The notes: generated from the letters alone by a model not told the origin. Shown: positions 1-8,772, counted from the stretch's first letter. The stretch is 64,000 bases of DNA from Pasteurella sp049670895 (GCF_049670895.1 NZ_CP187170.1); one strand, 5' to 3'. Translations and numbers: made by a program.

Positions 1-1
1 G

Positions 2-1366
2 TCTTTTGATGATTATTTGGATTATTTGGTGAAGTCAGGGGAATTATATAAACCTTATATTGATGAGGATGATGAAGATGAAACGGTTTATCAACCTGAA
101 ATTAATATTGGACAATCAATTTATTATTCTGAGAAGATGAATAAAGATGAATGGGGACAATATGTAACATTAGAAAACCACTTGGAAGAATGTGGTCGCA
201 ACAGTGACAGTGATTGTTATGATGCAACATATACAAAATTAGAAAAATTGAAGAACGGAGCAAACTATATTTCAAATGGCAAACGTTATTATGGTGGGAA
301 TGGAAAGGGGCTAATAGAGTGGTATTATCGTGAAGATGGACGGTTACATCGAGAAGACAATCCTTTCTATAATGGCAAATTCAAAAATGAAAAAGTCAAA
401 GATCCGATTACAGGAGAATTTGTTGATAAATATCAATTAGAGAATACAGATACGGTAAGAGAAAAAATAAAAGAAAGCGATAAATTAACCCAAGTGGAGA
501 GAAAACGTGGGCATGCTTTTTCTCCAGCATTTTCGGCAACTGCATTTTTCTCTGAACATTCCCGTGTGTATATGCGTTATATTCAATATGCCCGCATGCC
601 AAGTATCTTTGAAACTACCGTCGGTTTTTCCGCAAGTGCAGATACCTCAGCACGGTTTAAACATGCCATATTGAGACCAGAAAAAGCTCGTCATATTGAG
701 ATCGGCTATGTCCATGATCTTGGACATTATTTTAGCACACCAACTAAAGCCGATATTAAATTAAGCTACTACCATAATGAAACGAAAAATGTGATAGATC
801 GTGATACTGAATTTCGTTTTGTGCAATTAGATAAACGTAAATTAGCAGGGATTGAATTACAGGCTCGTTATGATAATGGTGATGTATTTGGTGATTTAGG
901 GGTTGAATATCATCTCAAAAATAAAGTTTGTGACGCCAATACCGCAGTGGAGCTTGATCCTGTTCAAATGCGTGTCCCAACCTGTATAACAGGCGGTTTT
1001 GCTTGGGGATATTTGCGTACGCAATTGCAACCCAAATATTCGATCAGTGCTAATTTAGGGGCACGTTTCTTGGCTCGCCAGTTAGAAATCGGGACTCGTT
1101 GGCTTTATCACAGTAAAGCAAAAAATAAAGACGAAGACCGATTATGGAACTTGAAGATTCTAGATGAAAGTGTTTGGAACCGACCGATGTCTTGGCAACC
1201 TGTATTAACGGTAGATGCCTATATTAAATACCAATTTTCGCCAAATTTAAGTATGGAATTAACGGGAACGAATTTAACTGACCGTTATTATCTTGACCCG
1301 ATGACACGTTCAATGATTCCCGCACCAGGCAGAACGGTGAAGTTGGGGCTGACGGCAAAATTTTAG
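2..1366 (+). CDS. TonB-dependent outer-membrane receptor, C-terminal part (probable haem/hemophilin receptor)
   Basis: The frame is open to the left edge, so the signal peptide, plug and first strands lie outside the window; 454 residues are visible. The last two thirds read as outer-membrane barrel strands (RVYMRYIQYARMPSIFE, ARHIEIGYVHDL, ADIKLSYYHNETKNV) and end in a TonB-receptor-like closing strand, PGRTVKLGLTAKF, with terminal Phe. The first ~150 visible residues are polar and acidic (run DEDDEDE) with two close cysteines (EECGRNSDSDCYD), which suggests a long disulfide-closed surface loop. It is followed on the same strand by a hemophilin-like haemophore and a Slam protein, so I infer it takes up haem delivered by that haemophore. 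Family is sure from the barrel pattern; ligand is inferred from context only. Confidence 0.82.
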   Translation, partial: SFDDYLDYLVKSGELYKPYIDEDDEDETVYQPEINIGQSIYYSEKMNKDEWGQYVTLENHLEECGRNSDSDCYDATYTKLEKLKNGANYISNGKRYYGGNGKGLIEWYYREDGRLHREDNPFYNGKFKNEKVKDPITGEFVDKYQLENTDTVREKIKESDKLTQVERKRGHAFSPAFSATAFFSEHSRVYMRYIQYARMPSIFETTVGFSASADTSARFKHAILRPEKARHIEIGYVHDLGHYFSTPTKADIKLSYYHNETKNVIDRDTEFRFVQLDKRKLAGIELQARYDNGDVFGDLGVEYHLKNKVCDANTAVELDPVQMRVPTCITGGFAWGYLRTQLQPKYSISANLGARFLARQLEIGTRWLYHSKAKNKDEDRLWNLKILDESVWNRPMSWQPVLTVDAYIKYQFSPNLSMELTGTNLTDRYYLDPMTRSMIPAPGRTVKLGLTAKF

Positions 1367-1395
1367 TTGAACCTTGATGTTCTTCTAAAAAAGTG

Positions 1396-1433
1396 GCAGT
1401 AAAACACGATAAGCCCAAGTCGTTTTACTGCCT
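1396..1433 (+). other. Perfect 11-bp inverted repeat after the receptor gene
   Basis: GGCAGTAAAAC at 1396-1406 is repeated inverted at 1423-1433 with a 16-nt loop. There is no T-run after it on the plus strand; a short T-rich stretch follows it only when read on the minus strand. It may be a weak terminator or an mRNA-stabilising hairpin separating the receptor from the haemophore gene. Confidence 0.55.
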
Positions 1434-1518
1434 TATGAAAACATACCATTTCGCTTAAGAAAGTGTATGAATATTTATTTAGGGAAATAATTCCCACAAC
1501 AAACATGGAGATTTTATC

Positions 1519-2310
1519 ATGAAAAAATCTATTTTATCTACTGTGCTTTTAGCTGCACTTTCAATTGCTACAACAGTACAAGCTGCAGTTGTTACTTCAG
1601 GTATTTCCAATAAGAATGTTCCATTAAAACTAGAAAAACCATCTGCTGAACATAATGGTTGGTTTCATAAAGACAAAGGTGGTTTACCAGGTGTGGAAGT
1701 GGAAGGTGTAACTAAAAAAGTTACTAGTTTCCAATCATTAACCAAAATTACCAAAAATACTCAGTGGTTAAAAGTATTTGGAGGTGTAGATAAAAATGGG
1801 GTTGTAGTATTGAAAATGGGCAATTTACCTAGTTGGGTACCAGGCTTCCATGATAAATTAGGGAATTTTGCCTTTAAGAAAGTTGGAGCTGAAGAACTTT
1901 ACTTTGGTGAGTGGCTAGCAAAAGGCAGCAACGTGAATAAAGATCGCGTTGTGTACTATGCTGGTAATAACAAAACGGAGGTTATGCCTACAGGTGGTAC
2001 AGCTATTTATGAAGTTATTGGTATCAATAATAATTCAGATTTAAATAAAGAAGTGTTAAAGGGTCAAATGAGGGCTGATTTTAATAAAGGCAAACTTAAT
2101 GGTTCTATTAGTAAATCTGGATTAATAGTAAAAGTTGAAGATGCAAAAATTAATTCTGATGCAAGCTTTTCAGGTAATGCTAGGGCAAATGGTGTGATAG
2201 GCTCTACAAATGGTCACTTCTTTGGTAAGGATGCTGCAGCTTTAGCTGGTTATGCCAAATTTAATGGTAATAACCAATACGATACTGCATTTGGAGGTAC
2301 AAAAAAATAA
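1519..2310 (+). CDS. Secreted hemophilin-like haemophore (TbpB-type beta-barrel, Slam substrate)
   Basis: A 263-residue protein with a Sec signal peptide (MKKSILSTVLLAALSIATTVQA) and a signal-peptidase-I-type site VQA|AV near residue 22. There is no lipobox and no cysteine anywhere, so it should be a soluble secreted protein, not a lipoprotein. The C-terminal ~75 residues have the pattern of the 8-stranded TbpB/GNA1870-like barrel of Slam substrates: alternating strands, NGHFFGKDAAALAGYAKF, and the closing AFGG motif. The N-terminal ~160 residues would be the ligand-binding part. It contains four histidines (45, 50, 111, 233), possible haem ligands. Hemophilins of Haemophilus haemolyticus and HphA of Acinetobacter share this plan and a receptor-haemophore-Slam gene order. 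Start chosen for GGAG 8 nt upstream and the signal peptide. Haem binding is inferred from architecture and neighbours. Confidence 0.78.
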   Translation: MKKSILSTVLLAALSIATTVQAAVVTSGISNKNVPLKLEKPSAEHNGWFHKDKGGLPGVEVEGVTKKVTSFQSLTKITKNTQWLKVFGGVDKNGVVVLKMGNLPSWVPGFHDKLGNFAFKKVGAEELYFGEWLAKGSNVNKDRVVYYAGNNKTEVMPTGGTAIYEVIGINNNSDLNKEVLKGQMRADFNKGKLNGSISKSGLIVKVEDAKINSDASFSGNARANGVIGSTNGHFFGKDAAALAGYAKFNGNNQYDTAFGGTKK

Positions 2311-2323
2311 TTGTTTTATTATT

Positions 2324-2348
2324 AAAGGGGAGGGTATTCCCCTTTTTT
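2324..2348 (+). terminator. Intrinsic terminator between haemophore and Slam genes
   Basis: Stem AAAGGGGA (2324-2331) pairs with TCCCCTTT (2338-2345) around a 6-nt loop and runs into six T. It lies between two genes that should work together, so it may be a leaky attenuator setting more haemophore than translocon. Confidence 0.8.
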
Positions 2349-2370
2349 CTTATTTTTATACGGGGTTTTT

Positions 2371-3816
2371 ATGAAAAAGCATTATTTAATTTATTTGTTA
2401 CTATGCTATTGTGAAACTGTATTTGCTGATATGCAGGAACAGGATGTTATGCGCTTATGGAGACAACATACACAACAATTAACACTACAGCGACATGAAA
2501 GTGATACCCTAAATATCTCTCAGTCTGTGAATGAAATCATTATTGATGGGCAATCTTTTGAAGTGGAGCAAAATGTCCATGCTATAGGACAGGCTCTGTA
2601 CATTGCTCTGAATCAACAGCTATGGCAATACGTAGAGATGTTTTTAACTCAATATAAAGAATTCCCTGATCATAAACCTGAACTTGTTTTGTTTGCTGAA
2701 GGGGCACTGGCTCGTGAAAATGGAGATTTTTCTTTGGCAGCACAACGCTATCATAAATTGTTACAAGTACAACCTGATTTTCTGCGAGGACAATTAGATT
2801 TAGCACGAATCTTGTTTGAAGATAAAAAAAATGCAGAATCTACCGCACTTTTCCGAAACATAGCTGAGCAACCTCTACCCAACAGCGTGCTTAGTTCAGT
2901 ACGTGATTATCAGCAAGCATTGGAAGAACGGGAAAGTTGGTATAGTTCAGCTACATTCGGTTATTTGTATAATAAAAATTTAAATCAGTCACCACAGAAG
3001 GAGCAATGTTTATTAGAAAATAGTGGTCAATGTTTAATTAATCGACGTTCACCTGAGGCTATTAATACCGATGGTTGGCGTTATGATTTTAATGCACAGC
3101 GTCGCATTTCGTTTCTCGGACATCATGGTCTAGAGTTTTATTTCAATAGTTATGGTCAATTTTATCCACACGAACATGGATATAATGAAAATATGCTAAA
3201 AACTTATGGTGGTTATAGTTTCCGTAATGCGAACACAGAAATTACATTTGCCCCTCTCTTGGAATTCAGTACGTTGGGCAATCACAGGAATTATCACGGT
3301 TGGGGAGGGTGTTTTGAATGGACACAAAATCTTTCATCCCGTAATTTGTGGAATATGCAGTTTGAGCAGAAAAGATTAAGATATGGTGAACATTATAGTC
3401 ACTTTATCCGATCTGATTTAAGTGTATTTTTCGGTACTTGGTATTATTTGCATTCACCACAAACTACGTTGTTCGGTGGTGTGGACTGGCAATATCGTTA
3501 TATGCCAGATAGTTCACGATCTTATCATTTGCTGGGTTCTCGCTTCGGTTTTAATCATCAATTTGATTTTGGGTTGAATACGACAGTAATGGCATTGCTA
3601 CGGAGTTATAATTATCAAGGATATCATGCAGCATTAGAAGTTGTAAGGAAGGATCGCCAACAGACTTATCTAGCAAATTTTAAAATGCCCAGATGGAATT
3701 TCAAAGGATTTACACCTAGTTTGTTATTGAAATATACTCGTAATCGTAGTAATGCAGATTATGTTTACTCCTACAAACAAAGTGAAATACAACTGAATTT
3801 TGAATTACAGCTTTAA
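2371..3816 (+). CDS. Slam-family outer-membrane protein (surface/secreted protein assembly modulator)
   Basis: 481 residues. A signal peptide (MKKHYLIYLLLCYCETVFA) precedes a periplasmic N-terminal part with TPR-like helices around residues 85-190 (LVLFAEGALARENGDFSLAAQRY; RGQLDLARILFEDKKNAESTALF). Residues ~200-481 are alternating aromatic strands of a DUF560-type barrel. This TPR-plus-barrel plan is that of Slam1/Slam2, which move TbpB-like proteins across the outer membrane. The upstream neighbour is a fitting substrate that lacks a lipid anchor, as for the Slams that secrete hemophilin/HphA. Start has a weak upstream AT-rich leader (ATACGGGG, spacing 7-10) just after the intergenic terminator. 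Substrate identity is inferred from adjacency. Confidence 0.85.
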   Translation: MKKHYLIYLLLCYCETVFADMQEQDVMRLWRQHTQQLTLQRHESDTLNISQSVNEIIIDGQSFEVEQNVHAIGQALYIALNQQLWQYVEMFLTQYKEFPDHKPELVLFAEGALARENGDFSLAAQRYHKLLQVQPDFLRGQLDLARILFEDKKNAESTALFRNIAEQPLPNSVLSSVRDYQQALEERESWYSSATFGYLYNKNLNQSPQKEQCLLENSGQCLINRRSPEAINTDGWRYDFNAQRRISFLGHHGLEFYFNSYGQFYPHEHGYNENMLKTYGGYSFRNANTEITFAPLLEFSTLGNHRNYHGWGGCFEWTQNLSSRNLWNMQFEQKRLRYGEHYSHFIRSDLSVFFGTWYYLHSPQTTLFGGVDWQYRYMPDSSRSYHLLGSRFGFNHQFDFGLNTTVMALLRSYNYQGYHAALEVVRKDRQQTYLANFKMPRWNFKGFTPSLLLKYTRNRSNADYVYSYKQSEIQLNFELQL

Positions 3817-4035
3817 ATAGATATACTCCCTAAATTTAGATGGCTTAATGACTCAATCTAAGTTAGATGTTGTATTGGATTTAGCTCTTTCATTTCAGTT
3901 GAATATTGTTTTCATATACTCGCTTTTTATAAAGATAGCACTAAAAATAGTATTAAATGCTTAATCCGATTTTCTGTATAAGTGAAATAACTCGTTTAAA
4001 TTATCTTTCTTTAATCATGGATTCTTCGAAAATAT

Positions 4036-4065
4036 TTACACAAGGGCAAACGTTTGCGTTATAAT
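4036..4065 (+). promoter_or_regulatory. purH promoter
   Basis: A perfect -10 TATAAT at 4060-4065 with a TTACAC -35-like hexamer at 4036-4041 (18-bp spacer). The PurR operator fills the spacer and touches the -10, so repressor binding would exclude RNA polymerase. Confidence 0.7.
4044..4059 (+). promoter_or_regulatory. PurR operator upstream of purH-purD
   Basis: GGGCAAACGTTTGCGT matches the PurR consensus ANGCAANCGNTTNCNT at all conserved positions except the first. The nearly perfect palindrome centres on CG. It sits between the -35 and -10, as expected for purine repression of purHD. Confidence 0.85.
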
Positions 4066-4116
4066 GCCCGCCTATTTTTATTCCCTTTCTAATCATTTAC
4101 ATTTAAGGATTTTTTA

Positions 4117-5718
4117 ATGCAATCTCATCGTCCTATTCGTCAAGCATTATTGAGCGTTTCTGATAAAACAGGCATTGTGGAATTTGCCCAAGGTTTAGTT
4201 CAACGTGGTGTGAAATTACTTTCAACGGGGGGAACCGCAAAATTATTAGCGGATAATGGTCTAGCGGTGACAGAAGTGTCTGATTATACAGGCTTCCCTG
4301 AAATGATGGACGGACGGGTAAAAACCTTACATCCTAAAGTGCACGGTGGCATTTTAGGTCGTCGTGGCACCGACGATGATGTGATGAGCCAGCACGGTAT
4401 TGAGGGCATTGATATGGTGGTGGTGAATTTATACCCTTTTGCTGCTACCGTTGCCAAACCAAATTGCAGCCTTGAAGATGCCGTGGAAAATATTGATATC
4501 GGCGGACCAACAATGGTGCGTTCTGCGGCGAAAAATCACAAAGATGTGGCGATTGTAGTCAATAATCATGATTTTGATGCCATTTTAGCGGAAATGGATC
4601 AGCATCAAAATGGGCTAACCTTAGAAACCCGTTTTGATTTAGCCATTAAAGCCTTTGAGCATACAGCACAATATGACTCCATGATTGCGAATTATTTTGG
4701 TCAATTAGTGAAACCTTATTTTGTGGCAGAGGAAGAAGATCCAGAAGCCAAGTGCGGTCAATTCCCTCGCACATTAAACTTAAATTTCATTCGTAAACAA
4801 ACCATGCGTTATGGTGAAAATGGTCATCAAAAAGCCGCATTTTATGTAGAAAAAGAAGTGAAAGAAGCTTCTGTTTCAACCGCAAAACAATTACAAGGTA
4901 AAGCCCTTTCTTATAATAATATTGCTGATACGGATGCTGCCCTTGAATGTGTGAAAAGTTTTGATGAGCCCGCTTGTGTGATCGTAAAACACGCAAACCC
5001 TTGTGGCGTGGCGTTAGGGGAAGATATTTTAGAAGCCTACAACCGTGCTTATCAAACGGATCCAACTTCTGCTTTTGGTGGCATTATTGCCTTTAACCGT
5101 GAATTAGATGCGACCACAGCACAAACCATTATTGATCGTCAGTTTGTTGAAGTGATTGTTGCCCCAACCGTGGCAGAAGAAGCAAAATCCTTGTTAAAAG
5201 CCAAAAAAAATGTGCGTGTGCTTGAATGTGGCAAATGGGAAAAAGCACAGCCTCGTTTAGACCTTAAACGTGTGAATGGCGGCTTGCTTGTTCAAGAAGC
5301 GGATTTAGGCATGGTTGATTTGGCGGATTTAAAAGTGGTGAGCAAACGTCAACCAACAGAGCAGGAATTGAAAGACTTATTGTTCTGCTGGAAAGTGGCG
5401 AAGTTTGTGAAATCCAATGCCATTGTGTATGCCAAAGATAATCAAACTATCGGCATTGGGGCTGGGCAAATGAGCCGTGTATATTCAGCGAAAATTGCGG
5501 GTATCAAAGCCCAAGACGAAGGATTGGATGTGGCTGGTTGTGTAATGGCATCTGATGCCTTCTTCCCATTCCGTGATGGCATTGATGCGGCTGCTAAAGT
5601 AGGCATCCAATGCGTGATTCATCCAGGCGGTTCAATGCGTGATCAAGAAGTGATTGATGCGGCGAACGAACACAATATGGTGATGGTTCTAACAGGAATG
5701 CGTCATTTTAGACATTAA
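4117..5718 (+). CDS. purH: Bifunctional AICAR formyltransferase / IMP cyclohydrolase
   Basis: 533 residues, the usual length. It catalyses the last two steps of IMP synthesis. The N-terminal MGS-like IMP cyclohydrolase domain (~1-200) starts RQALLSVSDKTGIVEFA and has the STGGT phosphate loop. The C-terminal AICARFT domain carries the catalytic KHANPCGVA motif near residue 290 and ends in ANEHNMVMVLTGMRHFRH, as in gammaproteobacteria. It is followed 29 bp later by purD in the standard purHD arrangement, under the PurR operator at 4044. Confidence 0.98.
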   Translation: MQSHRPIRQALLSVSDKTGIVEFAQGLVQRGVKLLSTGGTAKLLADNGLAVTEVSDYTGFPEMMDGRVKTLHPKVHGGILGRRGTDDDVMSQHGIEGIDMVVVNLYPFAATVAKPNCSLEDAVENIDIGGPTMVRSAAKNHKDVAIVVNNHDFDAILAEMDQHQNGLTLETRFDLAIKAFEHTAQYDSMIANYFGQLVKPYFVAEEEDPEAKCGQFPRTLNLNFIRKQTMRYGENGHQKAAFYVEKEVKEASVSTAKQLQGKALSYNNIADTDAALECVKSFDEPACVIVKHANPCGVALGEDILEAYNRAYQTDPTSAFGGIIAFNRELDATTAQTIIDRQFVEVIVAPTVAEEAKSLLKAKKNVRVLECGKWEKAQPRLDLKRVNGGLLVQEADLGMVDLADLKVVSKRQPTEQELKDLLFCWKVAKFVKSNAIVYAKDNQTIGIGAGQMSRVYSAKIAGIKAQDEGLDVAGCVMASDAFFPFRDGIDAAAKVGIQCVIHPGGSMRDQEVIDAANEHNMVMVLTGMRHFRH

Positions 5719-5747
5719 TATCACGAATTAACACAGGAAGATTATTT

Positions 5748-7037
5748 ATGAATATTCTCATCATCGGAAATGGCGGACGTGAACACGCATTGGCTTGGAA
5801 AGTGGCACAATCACCATTAGCAGATAAGGTTTTTGTGGCACCGGGCAATGCGGGCACAGCATTAGAAGAGAAAGTGGAAAATGTAGCAATTGCGGCGACG
5901 GATGTGGAAAAACTGGTTGCCTTTGCACAAAAAAATCAAATTGGGTTAACCATTGTGGGACCTGAAGCCCCTCTCGTGATTGGTGTGGTGGATGCTTTTC
6001 GTGCGGCTGGATTGAAAATTTTTGGTCCAACCAAAGCGGCAGCACAATTAGAAGGCTCAAAAGCCTTTACCAAAGATTTTTTAGCTCGTCACCAAATTCC
6101 AACCGCAGAATATCAAAACTTTACCGAGGTTGAGCCTGCACTTGCCTATTTGCGTGAGAAAGGGGCACCGATTGTGGTAAAAGCCGACGGACTTGCTGCA
6201 GGGAAAGGCGTGATTGTGGCGATGACGTTGGCGGAAGCAGAAGCTGCCGTAAAAGATATGTTGTCTGGCAATGCTTTTGGTGAAGCGGGAAGCCGTGTGG
6301 TTATTGAAGAGTTTTTAGATGGCGAAGAAGCCAGCTTCATCGTGATGGTGGACGGTAAAAATGTGGAACCGATGGCAACCAGTCAAGATCATAAACGTGT
6401 CGGTGAAAATGACACCGGTTTAAATACTGGTGGTATGGGTGCTTATTCCCCAGCACCTGTGGTGACACCAGACATTCATGATCGCATTATGCAAGAAGTG
6501 ATTTATCCGACGGTCAATGGTATGGCGGCAGAAGGCAATGTGTACACGGGTTTCTTATACGCTGGCTTGATGATTATGCCAAACGGTCAACCGAAAGTGA
6601 TCGAATTTAACTGCCGTTTTGGAGATCCTGAAACCCAACCGATTATGTTACGTTTAGAATCTGATCTGGTTGAGCTTTGCCTTGCTGCTTGTGATGGGCA
6701 GTTGGATCAGAAAAAATCCCAATGGTGTGAAAAAGCTTCGCTCGGTATTGTACTGGCGGCGGAAGGTTACCCAGGGGATTATCGCAAAGGGGATGAAATC
6801 ACTGGCATTGAAAGTGCGGTAGAAAATCAAAAAGTTTTCTTAGCAGGCGTTGAAAATAAAGACGGTAAATTAGTCACCAATGGTGGACGTGTGGTTTGCG
6901 TCACTGCCTTAGGTGATAGCGTGTATGATGCACAGCAACAAGCCCTTGCCCTTGCAGAAAAAGTGAAATGGACAGGGCGTTTTTATCGCCGTGACATTGG
7001 TTATCGAGCGGTGGCAAGAGAGCAAAATCAAGCTTAA
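5748..7037 (+). CDS. purD: Phosphoribosylamine-glycine ligase (GARS)
   Basis: 429 residues, full length. It joins glycine to phosphoribosylamine with ATP (step 2 of purine synthesis). N-terminal MNILIIGNGGREHALAWKVAQS is the family signature. The ATP-grasp domain shows PIVVKADGLAAGKGVIVA and the metal-binding VIEFNCRFGDPETQP. SD AGGAAG lies upstream. It is cotranscribed with purH, and glyA, which feeds one-carbon units, follows. Confidence 0.98.
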   Translation: MNILIIGNGGREHALAWKVAQSPLADKVFVAPGNAGTALEEKVENVAIAATDVEKLVAFAQKNQIGLTIVGPEAPLVIGVVDAFRAAGLKIFGPTKAAAQLEGSKAFTKDFLARHQIPTAEYQNFTEVEPALAYLREKGAPIVVKADGLAAGKGVIVAMTLAEAEAAVKDMLSGNAFGEAGSRVVIEEFLDGEEASFIVMVDGKNVEPMATSQDHKRVGENDTGLNTGGMGAYSPAPVVTPDIHDRIMQEVIYPTVNGMAAEGNVYTGFLYAGLMIMPNGQPKVIEFNCRFGDPETQPIMLRLESDLVELCLAACDGQLDQKKSQWCEKASLGIVLAAEGYPGDYRKGDEITGIESAVENQKVFLAGVENKDGKLVTNGGRVVCVTALGDSVYDAQQQALALAEKVKWTGRFYRRDIGYRAVAREQNQA

Positions 7038-7047
7038 TTGAGAATGA

Positions 7048-7060
7048 TGAATTTTTTTCA
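7048..7060 (+). promoter_or_regulatory. Candidate MetR-binding site upstream of glyA
   Basis: TGAA-5 nt-TTCA fits the MetR consensus TGAANNNNNTTCA exactly, and E. coli glyA is activated by MetR. A near copy with a 4-nt centre lies just downstream (TGAAAAAATTC). The run is T-rich and also forms a small hairpin, so chance is possible. Nearer the gene, GTGTA-6 nt-TACAC (7107-7122) is a perfect dyad with weak resemblance to a PurR box. Confidence 0.4.
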
Positions 7061-7164
7061 TCGAAAAAATGAAAAAATTCCCACGAAATTTTAATTAAAA
7101 AATACCGTGTAAACGAGTACACTAAACCAATTCATCATCATCTTTACTTAAAGAGGAAATCATA

Positions 7165-8427
7165 ATGTTAAAAAGAAGTATGAACATCGCTGATTACGAT
7201 CCCGTTTTATGGCAAGCTATTCAAGACGAAAATCGTCGCCAAGAAGAACATATTGAATTAATCGCTTCAGAAAACTACGCTAGCCCACGTGTGATGGAAG
7301 CACAGGGTTCTCAATTTACCAATAAATATGCAGAAGGTTACCCAGGCAAACGTTATTACGGTGGTTGTGAATATGCAGACATTGTAGAGCAATTAGCCAT
7401 TGATCGTGCGAAAGAATTGTTTGGTGCTGATTATGTGAACGTACAACCTCATTCAGGCTCACAAGCCAATGCGGCGGTTTATGGTGCATTATTACAACCG
7501 CATGATACTATTTTAGGCATGAGTTTGGCACATGGTGGTCACTTAACCCACGGTGCGTCAGTGAGTTTTTCAGGCAAAATCTATAATGCAGTACAATATG
7601 GTATCACTGCAGATGGTTTAATCGATTATGAAGATGTGCGTCAAAAAGCCTTAGAATGCAAACCAAAAATGATCGTTGCAGGTTTCTCTGCATACTCTCA
7701 AGTGGTTGATTGGGCGAAAATGCGTGAAATCGCAGATGAAGTGGGTGCTTATCTTTTCGTTGATATGGCACACGTTGCGGGTCTTATCGCAGCTGGTGTT
7801 TACCCAAGCCCATTACCACACGCACACATCGTAACAACTACAACACACAAAACTTTAGGTGGCCCACGTGGTGGTTTAATTCTTTCCAATGCGAAAGATG
7901 AAGATCTTTATAAAAAATTACAAAGTTCTGTGTTCCCAGCAAACCAAGGTGGTCCATTAGTTCACGTGATTGCAGCAAAAGCCGTTTGTTTCAAAGAAGC
8001 CCTTGAGCCTGAATACAAAGTGTATCAACAACAAGTGGTGAAAAATGCTAAAGCGATGGTGGAAGTGTTCAAACAACGTGGTTATAACGTGGTATCAAAT
8101 GGTACTGAAAATCACTTATTCTTAGTGGATTTAGTCAGCCACGGTTTAACAGGTAAAGCGGCAGATGCAGCTTTAGGCAAAGCAAATATTACCGTGAATA
8201 AAAATGCGGTACCAAATGACCCACAAAAACCATTTGTGACTTCAGGTATTCGTGTTGGTACACCTTCTATTACACGTCGTGGTTTTAAAGAAGCGGAGTC
8301 TGCGGAATTGGCAGGTTGGATGTGTGATGTGTTAGACGCCATTGGCAAAGACAACGAAGCACAAGTGATTGCAGATACGAAAGAAAAAGTATTAGCAATT
8401 TGTAAACGTTTGCCAGTGTATGCATAG
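7165..8427 (+). CDS. glyA: Serine hydroxymethyltransferase
   Basis: 420 residues. It interconverts serine and glycine with tetrahydrofolate, using PLP. N-terminus MLKRSMNIADYDP and IELIASENYASPRVMEAQGS match the enterobacterial enzyme. The PLP lysine lies in VTTTTHKTLGGPRGG near residue 229. SD AGAGGAAAT precedes the ATG. It supplies 10-formyl-THF precursors for the purine genes next to it. A strong terminator follows. Confidence 0.98.
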   Translation: MLKRSMNIADYDPVLWQAIQDENRRQEEHIELIASENYASPRVMEAQGSQFTNKYAEGYPGKRYYGGCEYADIVEQLAIDRAKELFGADYVNVQPHSGSQANAAVYGALLQPHDTILGMSLAHGGHLTHGASVSFSGKIYNAVQYGITADGLIDYEDVRQKALECKPKMIVAGFSAYSQVVDWAKMREIADEVGAYLFVDMAHVAGLIAAGVYPSPLPHAHIVTTTTHKTLGGPRGGLILSNAKDEDLYKKLQSSVFPANQGGPLVHVIAAKAVCFKEALEPEYKVYQQQVVKNAKAMVEVFKQRGYNVVSNGTENHLFLVDLVSHGLTGKAADAALGKANITVNKNAVPNDPQKPFVTSGIRVGTPSITRRGFKEAESAELAGWMCDVLDAIGKDNEAQVIADTKEKVLAICKRLPVYA

Positions 8428-8464
8428 TTATTCATAGTACAATCATTTTTCTCTTTTCATTGTA

Positions 8465-8492
8465 ACGGTGGCTTAGGCCACCGTCATTTTTT
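8465..8492 (+). terminator. glyA terminator
   Basis: ACGGTGGC (8465-8472), loop TTAG, GCCACCGT (8477-8484), then CATTTTTT. An 8-bp GC-rich stem. Confidence 0.9.
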
Positions 8493-8698
8493 CTTCTTTT
8501 TCATTATTTTTAACGCCTTGGGTCAATGCTCATGAAATTGAAAACGGCTTTAACCGAACCCTGTATTTTGCAAGCGGTGATTTCCTATCTTAATCAAGGC
8601 CTTTCATCAGTCAGTTAAGAAAATGATCAGTTAATTGGAATGGAGCAGAACGGTCTTCAGATGAAAAATGAAGTGATAAGTTTGCATTAAGGAATAAA
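8493..8698. other. Intergenic stretch with a possible gene remnant
   Basis: About 200 bp between the glyA and secF terminators. The only coding hint is a 28-codon ORF at 8532-8618 (MKLKTALTEPCILQAV...), which looks protein-like (hydrophobic helix, normal codon use) but has no SD and no family I recognise. It may be a decayed fragment or chance. Confidence 0.3.
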
Positions 8699-8743
8699 AA
8701 AGTGCGGTGCAAATTAAAAAATTTTTGATTTTGCACCGCACTT
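8696..8743 (-). terminator. USS-dyad terminator of yajC-secD-secF
   Basis: Two uptake signals in inverted orientation (AAGTGCGGT at 8700-8708, ACCGCACTT at 8735-8743) extend to a 14-bp stem with GCAAA/TTTGC. Read on the minus strand the stem is followed by six T, ending the secF transcript. Confidence 0.85.
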
Positions 8744-8772
8744 CGTTTTGTTTGTGATGAACGAGTTAAATA

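Larger units (their letters stand above)
3817..4116. other. 300-bp intergenic region before purH
   Basis: AT-rich. I see no ORF of note. An imperfect dyad near 3829-3863 may end the Slam transcript but has no T-run. The right end carries the purH promoter and PurR operator described separately. Confidence 0.6.

Noticed and set aside
1454..1500. Fur box or strong promoter before the haemophore gene
   Set aside because: The AT-rich region (GGGAAATAATTCCC) is only an imperfect palindrome and does not match the Fur consensus well enough to annotate.
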